DNA of 32,851 bases, from the NCBI GenBank assembly GCA_903908535.1, contig CAIVSE010000009.1, positions 1 through 32,851 on the forward strand, in the 5' to 3' direction. Each line of letters begins with the position of its first letter. The stretch's first letter is position 1. A model generated the notes under the pieces. The model saw only the letters and a program-made list of their open reading frames with translations. It did no database searches and was not told the DNA's origin. Below, piece after piece: positions 14,913-23,242 of the stretch. Both the position numbers and the translations under genes were made by a program. The DNA comes from Candidatus Doudnabacteria bacterium. Lineage in GTDB: Bacteria; Patescibacteriota; Doudnabacteria; UBA920.

Positions 14913-16025
14913 TTAATTTACGGCTCCCTGTTTCGATATATTTAACACTATCCCCACGGAGCATAACGTTATTAGCAGGGATGTGCTGCCATAGCTGAAA
15001 AACGGCAGCGGAATGCCGGTCAGCGGCAAAATATTCACCATGGCTCCAATATTAATTAAGGCCTGTACCGTAATAAACGTTACAATGCCGGCGGCCACCA
15101 TCTTGCCAAAAAAGTCCGGCGCATGTTTGGCAATGTAAAAACCGCGCAGGGCAAAAGCCGTAAATAATCCGAGCACCAAAAGTTCGCGGATGAACCCCAA
15201 TTCTTCCGAGAGCACGGCAAACACCGAGTCGCTGGTGGACTCCGGCAAATAATTATATTTTTGGCGCGACATGCCGTAGCCGTAGCCAAACCACCTGCCG
15301 CTGCCAATGGCTATTAAAGCCTGGTTAATTTGGTAACTTATGCCCTGCGGATCGCTGGCGGGGTTAAAAAAACTGGTGATGCGCTGGGCGCGGTAAGGCT
15401 CTATCTTTATAAACGCAAACAGAGCCACGGCGCCGCAAACCAGGGTCCAAAAAAAATATTTCCAGTCTATGCCGGCTATAAAAAGCATCAAAACAGCCGT
15501 GACCAGCAGTACCAGCATGGTGCCAAAATCCGGCTGCATTAAAATCAGCACGGCGAACAGCCCAATAATTAAAAATGCCGGCAAAATTCCCAGGTAAAAA
15601 TCGTTCAGCGACCGCCCCTTTTTATCCACCCACGCGGCAATGTAAAAAACAATAGCCACCTTAACCAGTTCAGACGGCTGGAACTGCACGGGCCCAAAAT
15701 GTATCCAGCGGCTGGCGCCGTTGGCCGCGTAGCTAAAGCCCGGGACCTTGGCCAAAATTAACAAAATAAACGATAGCAGCAAAATTCCCGGCAAAAGTTT
15801 CCGCCAAACGTGGTAGTCTATGTTGGCCAAAATGACCATGCCAATTAAGCCCAACACCGCGCCGTAAAGCAGTTGGTGGATTATTAAGTGCGTGGTGTTG
15901 CCGAAGTCATTGTAAGACTGTACGGTGGAAGCTGAATACAAAACAATCAGGCCAAAGGCCAAAAGGGCTAATGTTATTGCGAGAAACCAATAGTCAATTT
16001 TAGTTTTTGATTTAGAATTTTTCAT
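14913..16025 (-). CDS. ftsW: FtsW/RodA-family peptidoglycan glycosyltransferase, likely FtsW
   Basis: 370 aa, about ten membrane helices, SEDS family. It polymerises lipid II at the septum together with a class b PBP. Conserved segments visible: LYSAS near the N-terminus, NGASRWIHFGPVQFQPSELV, LMQPDFGTMLVLLVTAV and the C-terminal NIGAMVNILPLTGIPLPFFS followed by YGSTSL. The W of FtsW rests mainly on context: it lies directly after murD, as in dcw clusters. RodA cannot be fully excluded. No Shine-Dalgarno sequence is evident; the gene starts 8 bases after murD. Confidence 0.93.
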   Translation of the reverse strand: MKNSKSKTKIDYWFLAITLALLAFGLIVLYSASTVQSYNDFGNTTHLIIHQLLYGAVLGLIGMVILANIDYHVWRKLLPGILLLSFILLILAKVPGFSYAANGASRWIHFGPVQFQPSELVKVAIVFYIAAWVDKKGRSLNDFYLGILPAFLIIGLFAVLILMQPDFGTMLVLLVTAVLMLFIAGIDWKYFFWTLVCGAVALFAFIKIEPYRAQRITSFFNPASDPQGISYQINQALIAIGSGRWFGYGYGMSRQKYNYLPESTSDSVFAVLSEELGFIRELLVLGLFTAFALRGFYIAKHAPDFFGKMVAAGIVTFITVQALINIGAMVNILPLTGIPLPFFSYGSTSLLITLCSVGIVLNISKQGAVN

Positions 16026-16033
16026 TAAATTGA

Positions 16034-17362
16034 TCAGATTTTTTCTTGTCCGCCGTAGCCTTTGGCGAAGGCGGAAAACTGCTCTCCCCTGTCCTTATAA
16101 TTCTTAAATATGCCAAAACTGGCGCAGGCCGGGGACAGCAAAACTACATCCCCTGCCGTTGCGATTGGTTTTATTTGCGCGAAAATTTCCGCCATATTTT
16201 TAGCGCCTCGCAATACTCGGCCGCCGAACTTCCCGTTTAAAGATTGTTCTATCCTGCCGGCTTCCTGGCCAATCAGTATTAAAACCCTGATATTTTTAGT
16301 TTGTACAATGGTTGCGCCCAAAGCTGTAAAGTCGGAATTCTTGGATGACCCGCCTAAAATTATAATCTCCGGTTCGGTAAAGGCCCTTATAGCCGCGGCG
16401 GCGGTTTCCGGCGTGGTGGAAAAGGAATCGTTATAATATTTTACGCCATTTTTTTCCGCCACAAATTCCAGGCGGTGGGTTAAACCTTTAAACTCATACA
16501 CAGCCTTTTCAATCGTAGCCTCGTCAATACTCAAAATTTTTGCCACGGCCACAGCAGCTTTAATGTTTTCCAAATTATGAGCACCCTTTAACTGGATTTT
16601 AAAGTGGTCAAAAGCCGTTTCCGTATTCATATTTGTGCCAATCGGAATTTTTTGCCCGTCTCCTAATTCTCCAATTTGCTTGGAAGCCTCATAATCTTTG
16701 TTATAAACAGTAAAATCGGCGCGCGTCTGGAATTTTGCAATAGCTTCCTTAGCCTGCCGGTATTCTTCCACGTCTTTATGGTAATCCAAATGCTCGGAAG
16801 TTACCATTAAGACCACGCCAATGTGGGGGCTTTTGGTTAAGTCCTGCAATTGGAAACTGGAGAGTTCATAAACAATAAAATCCTGCTTGGCCAGTCCATC
16901 TAAAATTTCCAACGGCTGGGTCTCGCCAATGTTGCCAACTAGGTAGGCTGATTTTCCCACCTGCTTGAGAATATTAAAAATCAAGGTGCAGGTTGTGCCT
17001 TTGCCTTTTGTCCCGGTAACGCCGATTATCGGCGCCGGGCAATGCTCAAAAAACCATTTGGTCTGACTGGTAATAACAGCTCCGGGCGTAACCGCTTTTT
17101 GGACGTCCGAAAGTTTTATGCCCGGGCTGCGGAATACAACATTAAAGCCTTTTAACTCCTTTAGATAATCCGGCCCAAAAATAAAATTGACCTTTAGGCT
17201 TTTTATGTATTCCTGCTCTTCCAAAGGCCAGTCCTGCCACGGACGCGCGTCAAACAACACGGGATTTAAACCGTGTTTAAGTAAATAATTAGCAGTCGCC
17301 TTCCCTTCCAGCCCAAACCCCAGCACCGCGACCATTTTTCCCTGCAAATCTGCAATATCCAT
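16034..17362 (-). CDS. murD: UDP-N-acetylmuramoyl-L-alanine--D-glutamate ligase
   Basis: 442 aa Mur ligase that adds D-Glu to UDP-MurNAc-L-Ala. The N-terminal Rossmann-like domain is AVLGFGLEGKATANYLLKHG. The ATP loop is GVTGTKGKGTTCTLIF. The central domain follows (YELSSFQLQDL, TSEHLDYHKDVEEY), and the C-terminal domain contains HRLEFVAEKNGVKYYNDSFS followed by TTPE. The last residues (FAKGYGGQEKI) are encoded by a 29-nt palindromic repeat at 16047-16075. A leaderless-type promoter immediately precedes the ATG. Confidence 0.96.
   Translation of the reverse strand: MDIADLQGKMVAVLGFGLEGKATANYLLKHGLNPVLFDARPWQDWPLEEQEYIKSLKVNFIFGPDYLKELKGFNVVFRSPGIKLSDVQKAVTPGAVITSQTKWFFEHCPAPIIGVTGTKGKGTTCTLIFNILKQVGKSAYLVGNIGETQPLEILDGLAKQDFIVYELSSFQLQDLTKSPHIGVVLMVTSEHLDYHKDVEEYRQAKEAIAKFQTRADFTVYNKDYEASKQIGELGDGQKIPIGTNMNTETAFDHFKIQLKGAHNLENIKAAVAVAKILSIDEATIEKAVYEFKGLTHRLEFVAEKNGVKYYNDSFSTTPETAAAAIRAFTEPEIIILGGSSKNSDFTALGATIVQTKNIRVLILIGQEAGRIEQSLNGKFGGRVLRGAKNMAEIFAQIKPIATAGDVVLLSPACASFGIFKNYKDRGEQFSAFAKGYGGQEKI
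16047..16075. repeat. dispersed palindromic repeat, copy 2 (3' end of murD)
   Basis: 29 nt. The + strand begins TGTCCGCCGTAGCC and ends GGCGAAGGCGGA, with a TT loop. The outer stem TCCGCC/GGCGGA and inner GCC/GGC pair. It encodes the last residues of MurD. Outer-stem bases differ from the other copies in a compensatory way. Confidence 0.75.
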
Positions 17363-17368
17363 TAATTT

Positions 17369-17377
17369 ATTATACCA
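17369..17377 (-). promoter_or_regulatory. extended -10 promoter of murD (leaderless)
   Basis: The minus strand reads TGGTATAAT, then 6 bases (AAATTA), then the murD ATG. Transcription is expected to start at the ATG. The -35 is poor. Confidence 0.7.
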
Positions 17378-18037
17378 CTATATTCCCTTAGCCCGAAATA
17401 CAGCAAAAATGGTATTCCACAATATACCGCTATCTTTTAAGACAATTTTCCAGCCGGAATTATTTTTTACGAATGCGATATAATCCATGTCCATTTCATT
17501 TTGTGACTGTAAGGCTGCCAGGCCTTTGGTGATCTGAAAAGGCCCTGTAATTCCACAGGTAAAAATCCAGCGCTGGAAACGCCCCTCTAGTAAATCCACT
17601 CCCGTAACAGCCACGTTGGAAGGCCGCGGCCCCACCAACGTCATGGAGCCGTTTAACACGCATAACAACTGGGGCAGTTCGTCCATATAAATTTGCTTCA
17701 AAATTTTGCCGGTAAAGGTTAAGTTTTTCGGATCGGATTCCAGTTCTTTGGTATGGACAATACCGTACTTAGCCAAGTAATCCGCGATAGCTTTGGTTTT
17801 AAAAATCCGAAATTTATACAAATAAAAAGGCCTGCCCTGCGAAACCCTAATATCTTTGTAAAGTATAGTACCGCGGGAAACCGGACTAAAAACCGCTTCC
17901 ACCAGCATGGCCATAACCGTCAAAAGGATAAAGGGGCTGAATAAAATCAGCAACAGGCAGCTTACGCAAATATCAAAAACACGTTTAGCTAAAGGCATAG
18001 CAACTACGAATTCTTGCCAGTTATCCCTGTTGATCAT
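17378..18037 (-). CDS. bacterial sugar transferase (initiating phosphoglycosyltransferase type)
   Basis: About 219 aa. Family features: KRVFDICVSCLLLILFSPFI (N-terminal membrane hairpin), ILYKDIRVSQGRPFYLYKFR (usual YxQxRVGxxGxxFxxxKFRS) and the catalytic-region pattern YMDELPQLLCVLNGSMTLVG then PRP. Such enzymes load a sugar phosphate onto undecaprenyl phosphate to start a glycan. Normally a PGITG(L/W)xQ motif follows; here it is CGITGPFQITKG, a deviation. The start is uncertain: the ORF track begins at 18094, but that part overlaps a GrpB-like reading frame, so I use ATG 18037. The ATG at 17998 (MPLAKRVFD) is also plausible. Donor sugar unknown. Confidence 0.82.
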   Translation of the reverse strand: MINRDNWQEFVVAMPLAKRVFDICVSCLLLILFSPFILLTVMAMLVEAVFSPVSRGTILYKDIRVSQGRPFYLYKFRIFKTKAIADYLAKYGIVHTKELESDPKNLTFTGKILKQIYMDELPQLLCVLNGSMTLVGPRPSNVAVTGVDLLEGRFQRWIFTCGITGPFQITKGLAALQSQNEMDMDYIAFVKNNSGWKIVLKDSGILWNTIFAVFRAKGI

Positions 18038-18281
18038 GTATTTTATGGAAAAATTCGTACTTGCGGCGCATATATTCCTTAAAGGATAGGCCATTGCAAT
18101 TTACTTTGATTTGTTCGTATTCTTTTAGGATATCAGGATTGTCTCGTAAAATTTTATATACCTGAATTTGTCTCTGTAAAGACGGGGAAGTTTTGTCGGT
18201 CAGATATAGCTCAACCTCAAAAGCGCCGCGGATAAATTCCCATTTTACAAGTATGGCGGAGAAAAATTTGATTAATTTCCA
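18021..18281 (-). pseudogene. GrpB-like C-terminal fragment without a start codon
   Basis: A frame missing from the ORF track, because it has no initiator, is open from a TAG at 18282-18284 to TAA at 18021. Its translation includes YKILRDNPDILKEYEQIK followed by SFKEYMRRKYEFFHKI. This resembles the C-terminal end of GrpB/UPF0157 nucleotidyltransferase-like proteins (FRDYLRxNPExxxEYxxLK...YxxxKxxFI). The first 65 bases overlap the HAD gene in another frame, and the catalytic N-terminal domain is missing. I read it as a remnant left by a deletion. Confidence 0.55.
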
Positions 18282-18873
18282 CTAGATCCTCTGGCTTATT
18301 AATAATTTTCAAAGGTTTGCCTTTTGCCAATGTTTCCGCAGGCTGGTAGCCCCAGGTTACGGCAATAGCTTTTACGCCGCATTTTTCCGCTTCGCGAATG
18401 TCGCCTAACGTATCGGTAATAAAAACACAATCTCCGCTTAAAAATTTATACTTTTCCTGAATCATTTTAATTTTATTGACCTTGCTATAATCCACATCAT
18501 TACCGAGAACTTCAGTAAAGCAAGTAAGTAGGGCTTCCAGTGCCAAAAAATCCTTAATAATTCCGCTGTCTGTGGAAGAAATAATAAACAACATACTGCT
18601 TTCTGCCAGCTTTTTGATAACTTCCACCATTCCCGGCACGGGATGAAGCTTCATTAGCTCGGGCCGATAAAATTTAAAGAACTGGCCGTCGCCTTTTTTC
18701 TGCTCTCTTTTATCAACCGCTTGTTCTTTAAAATGGTCGTTGATATTACCGTTAAATAAATCGCGGTATTGGTCTTCTGTAAGCCCGGAGCCCAAACTTT
18801 TATTAATTTGATAACAAAAATCAAAAGTGTTGGCAATTACCCCATCAAAATCAAATAAAATAGCTTTTAGCAT
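18217..18873 (-). CDS. HAD-superfamily hydrolase (phosphoglycolate phosphatase-like)
   Basis: About 218 aa. HAD motif I is FDFDGVIANT near the N-terminus (nucleophile and general acid Asp). Motif II is ISSTDSG, a Lys lies in the YSKVNKIKMI region, and motifs III/IV are FITDTLGDIREAEKCGVKAI, followed by VTWGYQ. The alpha-helical C1 cap is between. The substrate is unknown; small phosphomonoesters are likely. The ATG at 18873 is preferred over the TTG at 18891; it lies one base after the stop of the upstream fragment (TAGTATG), suggesting an old operon. The last 15 residues (LRHTCKMGIYPRRF) look like read-through into the neighbouring GrpB-like remnant. Confidence 0.83.
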   Translation of the reverse strand: MLKAILFDFDGVIANTFDFCYQINKSLGSGLTEDQYRDLFNGNINDHFKEQAVDKREQKKGDGQFFKFYRPELMKLHPVPGMVEVIKKLAESSMLFIISSTDSGIIKDFLALEALLTCFTEVLGNDVDYSKVNKIKMIQEKYKFLSGDCVFITDTLGDIREAEKCGVKAIAVTWGYQPAETLAKGKPLKIINKPEDLVEINQIFLRHTCKMGIYPRRF

Positions 18874-18874
18874 A

Positions 18875-19108
18875 CTATAAAAAATATTCAATGTCCTTGT
18901 TTAACCTATCTTTAGCCAATTTTATCCCGGAAAGATTTTTCTCAATATAATAATACCCCAAATGTTGAACCCCTAAATAGACCTTCCATAAATGGAACCG
19001 ATATCCAAAATCACTTTCAAAAAGCGATTGATTTTGGTAGCCCTCTTTTAAAACATTCCAATCGGGTTTATTTGACCCAAAAAAATCCCAACGGGCGAAC
19101 TCACGCAC
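18875..19108 (-). pseudogene. C-terminal fragment, possibly of an APH/kinase-like protein
   Basis: 77 codons from a GTG, open back to a TGA at 19163-19165 with no ATG. The peptide (REFARWDFFGSNKPDWNVLK, then FGYRFHLWKVYLGVQHLGYY) has the look of the C-terminal helical part of aminoglycoside-phosphotransferase-like kinases, but with no catalytic loop or upstream domain. I am not certain of the family. It runs into the HAD gene with one base between stop and start. It may be a remnant of a larger kinase-HAD operon, or a small gene of unknown function. Confidence 0.45.
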
Positions 19109-19171
19109 AGGATCACTGCCTTCGGCGTTAGGGAGGTTTAGGCATAATCTACAAAAAGTTTGTCAACTGCT

Positions 19172-20737
19172 TTATTTGCGGAGTGTGTACCCCGGAAGCA
19201 AGCCGGTAATTGCGCCTTTGGCGACCACCGGTTTGCCGTTGACGAATACATATTCTATACCCTCGCTGAACTGGTAAGGATTTTGGTAGGTGGACTTGTC
19301 GGTAATAGTTTGCGGGTTAAATAACACCATGTCCGCGAAGTTACCTATTTTTAACTGCCCGCGCTTTTTAAGGCCAATTTTTTCGGCTGGCCCGGAAGTC
19401 AGCTTGCGGATGGCTTCTTCCAAAGTAATTTTTTTAGAGGCAATGGATTGTTTGATAAATTTTGGCGCCGTGCCGAAACAGCGCGGGTGCACCAAAGTGC
19501 TGGCGGCATTTTTCCCCACGCCCTCGCCGTCGGTAGCCACAAAACCAAGCGGATGGTTAACAAATTCTTCCACCTGCGTGGGATCCAAATTCTGCTCGAA
19601 CACTAAAACCTCGCTGCCGCCATTTTGGATAAGCTGCAGCACCGCCTCTTCGCTGGAGACCTCCATATTCTTGGCAATTTGCCCCAGAGTCTTGCCGACA
19701 AAATTCAACTTGTTGGCCGTGGAGGCCACCATCATTTCCGAAAATTTCACGCCCGTGGTATTTAGATAAGCCATTAGTTTATTCCGCTGGGCGGCATCTG
19801 AAAAATTCTTTAACATTAACGTACGGCCGCCTTCCATGGCCCATTTGGGCAAATAACTGTACAGCGGCAGCCACATAGTCTCGTAAGGATAGGCGTCAAA
19901 ATGCACGCGCGCACCCTTATGGTAAGCCGTATCCAGAGCATTAAAAACCTCCGGGGCCTTTTCCCAGTTTTGCCGGCCGCGGACTTTTAGATGCGAAATT
20001 TTTAAATTCACGTCAGTGTTGCGGGCAATATCCAAAGCCTCTTCCAGGGCTTCCACCACCTCTTCGCCTTCGCTCCGCAAATGTATGGAAAACAAGGCCT
20101 TCTGCTTGGCCAAAACTTTGGCCAGTTCAAACAGCTCCAGTTCGGAAATAATAATTTCATGCGCGTAAGAAAGCCCGCTGGATAAACCAAAGGCCCCGGC
20201 GTCCAAACTTTCTTCCAAAATCTTTTTTAAAGCCTCAAGCTCGTTTTTTTCCAGGCGGCGGATTTCGTCTCCCACCAGGCCGCGGCGCAGGGTGGCATAC
20301 CCCACCAGGCTGGCCACGTTACAGGCTAAAGGAGAGCGCGAAAGGGTTTCTATGTATTCACTGAACGACTGCCAGTTAACGTTGATGCCTTCCAAATTAT
20401 GCCACTTTTGCAAAGGCAACAGGCTGTCTTTGGAAAGCAGGGGCGCCAAACTGGCTCCGCAATTACCCACTAAAATAGTAGTAAAACCCTGGGTAATTAA
20501 GCTGCCTAATTGCGGATTATCAAACAGCTGCCAATAAGCGTCGCTGTGGTTTTGGATGTCCACAAAGCCGGGCGTTAAAATTTTACCGCTGCCGTCTATT
20601 ATGGTTTCCGCGCCGGAAGAAATATTTTTATCGATATTAACAATTTCATCGCCCTGCACGGCCACGTCCAAAAGCCCCTCGGCCGGCTGGCCGCTGCCGT
20701 CTATTACCCGCGCGTTTTTTATCAATAAATTATACAT
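19172..20737 (-). CDS. N-acyl-D-amino-acid deacylase-like amidohydrolase
   Basis: 521 aa amidohydrolase-superfamily enzyme, closest in look to D-aminoacylase. N-terminal beta-sandwich and entry: LLIKNARVIDGSGQPAEG, then LTPGFVDIQNHSD. The metal Cys is in TILVGNCGASLAP, metal His candidates are in IHLRSEG and ISHLKVRGRQNW, and the catalytic Asp is in FVATDGEG. The late motif is HPRCFGT. The usual HxH at the first strand is QNH here, so one metal ligand is changed. It follows mraY by 2 bases in a dacA-mraY operon, suggesting a link to D-amino acids released from peptidoglycan (inference). Confidence 0.85.
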   Translation of the reverse strand: MYNLLIKNARVIDGSGQPAEGLLDVAVQGDEIVNIDKNISSGAETIIDGSGKILTPGFVDIQNHSDAYWQLFDNPQLGSLITQGFTTILVGNCGASLAPLLSKDSLLPLQKWHNLEGINVNWQSFSEYIETLSRSPLACNVASLVGYATLRRGLVGDEIRRLEKNELEALKKILEESLDAGAFGLSSGLSYAHEIIISELELFELAKVLAKQKALFSIHLRSEGEEVVEALEEALDIARNTDVNLKISHLKVRGRQNWEKAPEVFNALDTAYHKGARVHFDAYPYETMWLPLYSYLPKWAMEGGRTLMLKNFSDAAQRNKLMAYLNTTGVKFSEMMVASTANKLNFVGKTLGQIAKNMEVSSEEAVLQLIQNGGSEVLVFEQNLDPTQVEEFVNHPLGFVATDGEGVGKNAASTLVHPRCFGTAPKFIKQSIASKKITLEEAIRKLTSGPAEKIGLKKRGQLKIGNFADMVLFNPQTITDKSTYQNPYQFSEGIEYVFVNGKPVVAKGAITGLLPGYTLRK

Positions 20738-20739
20738 AG

Positions 20740-21777
20740 TTACTTAACAAAATAGATGATGATGCCCACAATACTGAACACCGCGGCGATAATCCAAAAC
20801 CTCATGACAATTTTAGGCTCCGGCCAGCCCAGGGCCTCAAAATGGTGGTGGATGGGCGCGGACAGAAAAACTTTTTTATGGAAAACTTTTTTGGAAAATA
20901 TCTGGATAACGGTGGAGGCGGCTTCCAGAAGAAAAACAAAGCCGATAAAAATTAACAGCAGCGGGGCATTGGTTAAAAAAGCCACAATGGCCAACAGCAC
21001 ACCCAGGCCCATGGAGCCGGTATCGCCCATAAAAAACCTGGCCGGATTAACATTGAACCACAAAAAGGCCAGGAGGCTGCCGCAAACCACGCCAATGAAC
21101 GCGGCCAAATTATCGCGGCCCTGTAAATAAGCAATTACGCCGTAAGCAAAAAAAGCAATCATTAATGTGCCGCCGGCTAAACCATCCAAGCCGTCAGTTT
21201 GGTTGACGGCAAAGCTGGTGGCGATAACCGCCAAAATAAAGAACGGAATAAACCACCAACCCAGGGTAATATTACCCACGAACGGGACGTTAACATAATT
21301 AAAACCCAGTTTGGCGTAAAACCACCAGGCGCCAATAGCCGCGACAATCCCATAAAGTAAAATTTTAAACCTAAAACGGAAGCCGGATTTATTTTTGCCC
21401 AGTTTTTTGATTTCCAAAAAGTCATCGGCCAAACCCACCAGAGAAGCCCCTAAAAACGCGCCCAGGGGTAACAGTGTTTCTTTGCGCGTAAGGAAATTAA
21501 AATAATGGAAGGAGTTAATATGAAAGACGCGGTCGAAGCCCCAGAAAAATGCGGCCAGAAAAAAAGTTACGCCCCAAATAAGTACGCCCCCCATGGTTGG
21601 CGTGCCGGCTTTGGCCGCGTGCATTTTGGTAAACAGCGGGGTATCGCCATTACTGCGGATATTTTTACCCAGTTTGTACTTATACAAAAAGCCGGTTAAA
21701 AACGGGGTGACAACAAGCGAGACAACAAAACTTAAGGAAGTCAAAACAAAAATTTTGGTCAGCGCGGAATAGGGCAT
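20740..21777 (-). CDS. mraY: phospho-N-acetylmuramoyl-pentapeptide-transferase
   Basis: 345 aa, about ten membrane helices. It transfers phospho-MurNAc-pentapeptide to undecaprenyl phosphate to give lipid I. The key motifs are complete: FTKMHAAKAGTPTMGG near the N-terminus, ADDFLEIKK (aspartate pair), NQTDGLDGLAGG, FFMGDTGSMGLG and APIHHHFEALGW. It begins 4 bases after the dacA stop, so both are co-transcribed from the dacA promoter. Confidence 0.97.
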   Translation of the reverse strand: MPYSALTKIFVLTSLSFVVSLVVTPFLTGFLYKYKLGKNIRSNGDTPLFTKMHAAKAGTPTMGGVLIWGVTFFLAAFFWGFDRVFHINSFHYFNFLTRKETLLPLGAFLGASLVGLADDFLEIKKLGKNKSGFRFRFKILLYGIVAAIGAWWFYAKLGFNYVNVPFVGNITLGWWFIPFFILAVIATSFAVNQTDGLDGLAGGTLMIAFFAYGVIAYLQGRDNLAAFIGVVCGSLLAFLWFNVNPARFFMGDTGSMGLGVLLAIVAFLTNAPLLLIFIGFVFLLEAASTVIQIFSKKVFHKKVFLSAPIHHHFEALGWPEPKIVMRFWIIAAVFSIVGIIIYFVK

Positions 21778-21781
21778 GGCT

Positions 21782-22741
21782 TCATTTTACCACAAATTGG
21801 GTATTGTTAAAAATCTGCTGTTCCAGCTCCAGAGTATCCCCTTCGCGGTCTTGGCTGTCTAAGACAATGATATAAATACTGTGGGTATTTTCGGTGGCTT
21901 TGGTTATCATGGCTTGTCCGGCGCCCTGGGTATAACCGGTTTTTATGGCCTGAATTTCGGGATGGCCGGCAATTAAGGTATCTGTGGCCTTGGCGCTGTA
22001 AAGCCGGCCCAAACTGCCGGTAAAATTATACCCGGTCTGACGACCCAGTGAAGTAAACACCGCGAGTTTCTGGGTCGCCATAACCAGCTTGAGTAAATCC
22101 TGGGCTGTGGAATAATTATTAGGACTGTCAAAACCCAAAGGGTTACTGAAATTGCTGGCCACCATCCCCAAAGCCCGGGCCCCGCTGTTCATCATATACA
22201 CAAAATTTCGGCCGGTCATGGTTGCCACATGGTTGGAGAGCGCCAAGGCCGCGTCGTTTTCCGAGCCCACCAGCATGGCATTAAATAAATCCACCAGTTT
22301 AACGCCGTCACCGGCCCGCAAATACAAGATCGGACTGACATTAAATTCATCGGCCGAAGTTAAGGTCACAGTGGCGTTAATGTCAACGCTCTGATAGGAG
22401 ACCAATCCGGTCAGTAGCTTAGTCAGGCTGGCTATATATTCTTTCTGGCCGCCGTTTTTTTCGGCGATAACATTGCCTGTTAAAACGTCCGCCACCAAAT
22501 AACTTTTAGCCGTGACCCGGCTGTCGTTAAAACCGCTGCCTAGAACCGGGGTTATTACTGCCGGTGCCTGGCCGCGTAAATCTATGGACGCGCCTAAAAC
22601 CTGCGGCTGCTGCGCCTGCGCTGAAGTTACAATCGGGATTTTATTTTGGTCCACAATGGCCCCGCAGATCACCAAAATCAGCATTAACCCTAAAACGACC
22701 CCCCATACCGGCAATATTTTTATAATTTTGTTTTTCAACAT
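21782..22741 (-). CDS. dacA: D-alanyl-D-alanine carboxypeptidase (PBP5/DacA type, S11)
   Basis: 319 aa penicillin-binding serine peptidase that trims the terminal D-Ala of stem peptides. The N-terminal membrane anchor or signal is about residues 9-29 (ILPVWGVVLGLMLILVICGA). Active-site motifs: SxxK in YIASLTKLLTG, SxN in VGSENDAALALSN and KTG in AIKTGYTQGAGQ. The PBP5 C-terminal amphipathic extension is absent; the protein ends soon after the KTG domain and is probably anchored by its N-terminus. It is transcribed divergently from trxA and leads the dacA-mraY-deacylase operon. Confidence 0.94.
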   Translation of the reverse strand: MLKNKIIKILPVWGVVLGLMLILVICGAIVDQNKIPIVTSAQAQQPQVLGASIDLRGQAPAVITPVLGSGFNDSRVTAKSYLVADVLTGNVIAEKNGGQKEYIASLTKLLTGLVSYQSVDINATVTLTSADEFNVSPILYLRAGDGVKLVDLFNAMLVGSENDAALALSNHVATMTGRNFVYMMNSGARALGMVASNFSNPLGFDSPNNYSTAQDLLKLVMATQKLAVFTSLGRQTGYNFTGSLGRLYSAKATDTLIAGHPEIQAIKTGYTQGAGQAMITKATENTHSIYIIVLDSQDREGDTLELEQQIFNNTQFVVK

Positions 22742-22770
22742 TTTTATTTCGGTAAATCCGCCTTGTTGTA

Positions 22771-22798
22771 ATTATACAGTCTTAGGGGGCGTTGACAA
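22771..22798 (-). promoter_or_regulatory. dacA promoter, overlapping the trxA promoter
   Basis: On the minus strand TTGTCA (22793-22798) and TATAAT (22771-22776) are separated by 16 bases. Its -35 box occupies nearly the same bases as the TTGACA of the divergent trxA promoter, so the two should compete for RNA polymerase. Confidence 0.65.
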
Positions 22799-22820
22799 AG
22801 CCCGCGATTGTGGATAAGAT
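22792..22820 (+). promoter_or_regulatory. trxA promoter
   Basis: TTGACA (22792-22797), 17 bases, TAAGAT (22815-22820). It has the same -35 and -10 hexamers and spacing as the ATP synthase operon promoter. The leader is about 20 nt and has no Shine-Dalgarno sequence. Confidence 0.75.
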
Positions 22821-22846
22821 AATAGGGCAACATTAACAACAAATAT

Positions 22847-23167
22847 ATGAGCGAACTCACAATAACTGAACAAAATTTTGACGTAGAAGTTTTAAGTTCC
22901 AACAAGCCCGTACTGGTGGATTTTTGGGCGGCATGGTGCGGCCCGTGCAAGATACTTTCGCCGATTGTAGAAGAAATCGCCAAGGAATACGAGGGTAAAA
23001 TTGTGGTCGGCAAAATCAACGTGGATGAAAACCCGGAACTGGCCAGGAAGTTTGACATTGTCAGCATCCCGACTTTGGTTTTATTCAAGAGCGGCAAAAT
23101 CGCCTCGCACATGGTGGGCGTGCAGCCAAAAAGCTTTATTACCGGGGAAGTGGACAAGAATCTATAG
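22847..23167 (+). CDS. trxA: thioredoxin
   Basis: 106 aa, the normal thioredoxin length, and the only + strand gene in the window. Cytoplasmic dithiol reductant. The active site is WCGPCK (Cys31 and Cys34) in VDFWAAWCGPCK. The cis-proline is in SIPTLVLFKSG, and the buried Asp region VDFW is present. It has its own promoter and a strong terminator, so it is monocistronic. Confidence 0.97.
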   Translation: MSELTITEQNFDVEVLSSNKPVLVDFWAAWCGPCKILSPIVEEIAKEYEGKIVVGKINVDENPELARKFDIVSIPTLVLFKSGKIASHMVGVQPKSFITGEVDKNL

Positions 23168-23203
23168 CAACGATGGGACCCATTGTGTAAAAAATCAGAT
23201 ACC

Positions 23204-23229
23204 AAAAACCCCTCGCGAGAGGGGTTTTT
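23204..23229. terminator. bidirectional intrinsic terminator between trxA and tsaC
   Basis: A perfect 11-bp stem (AAAAACCCCTC/GAGGGGTTTTT) with a GCGA tetraloop and U-runs on both strands. It ends trxA on the + strand and the convergent pepN-tsaC transcript on the minus strand. Confidence 0.92.
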
Positions 23230-23242
23230 AAACTCTACCTTA

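Noticed and set aside
19119-19167. TTGACA upstream of the kinase-like fragment as a promoter
   Set aside because: No acceptable -10 box at 15-19 bases; the nearest candidates are poor or too close.
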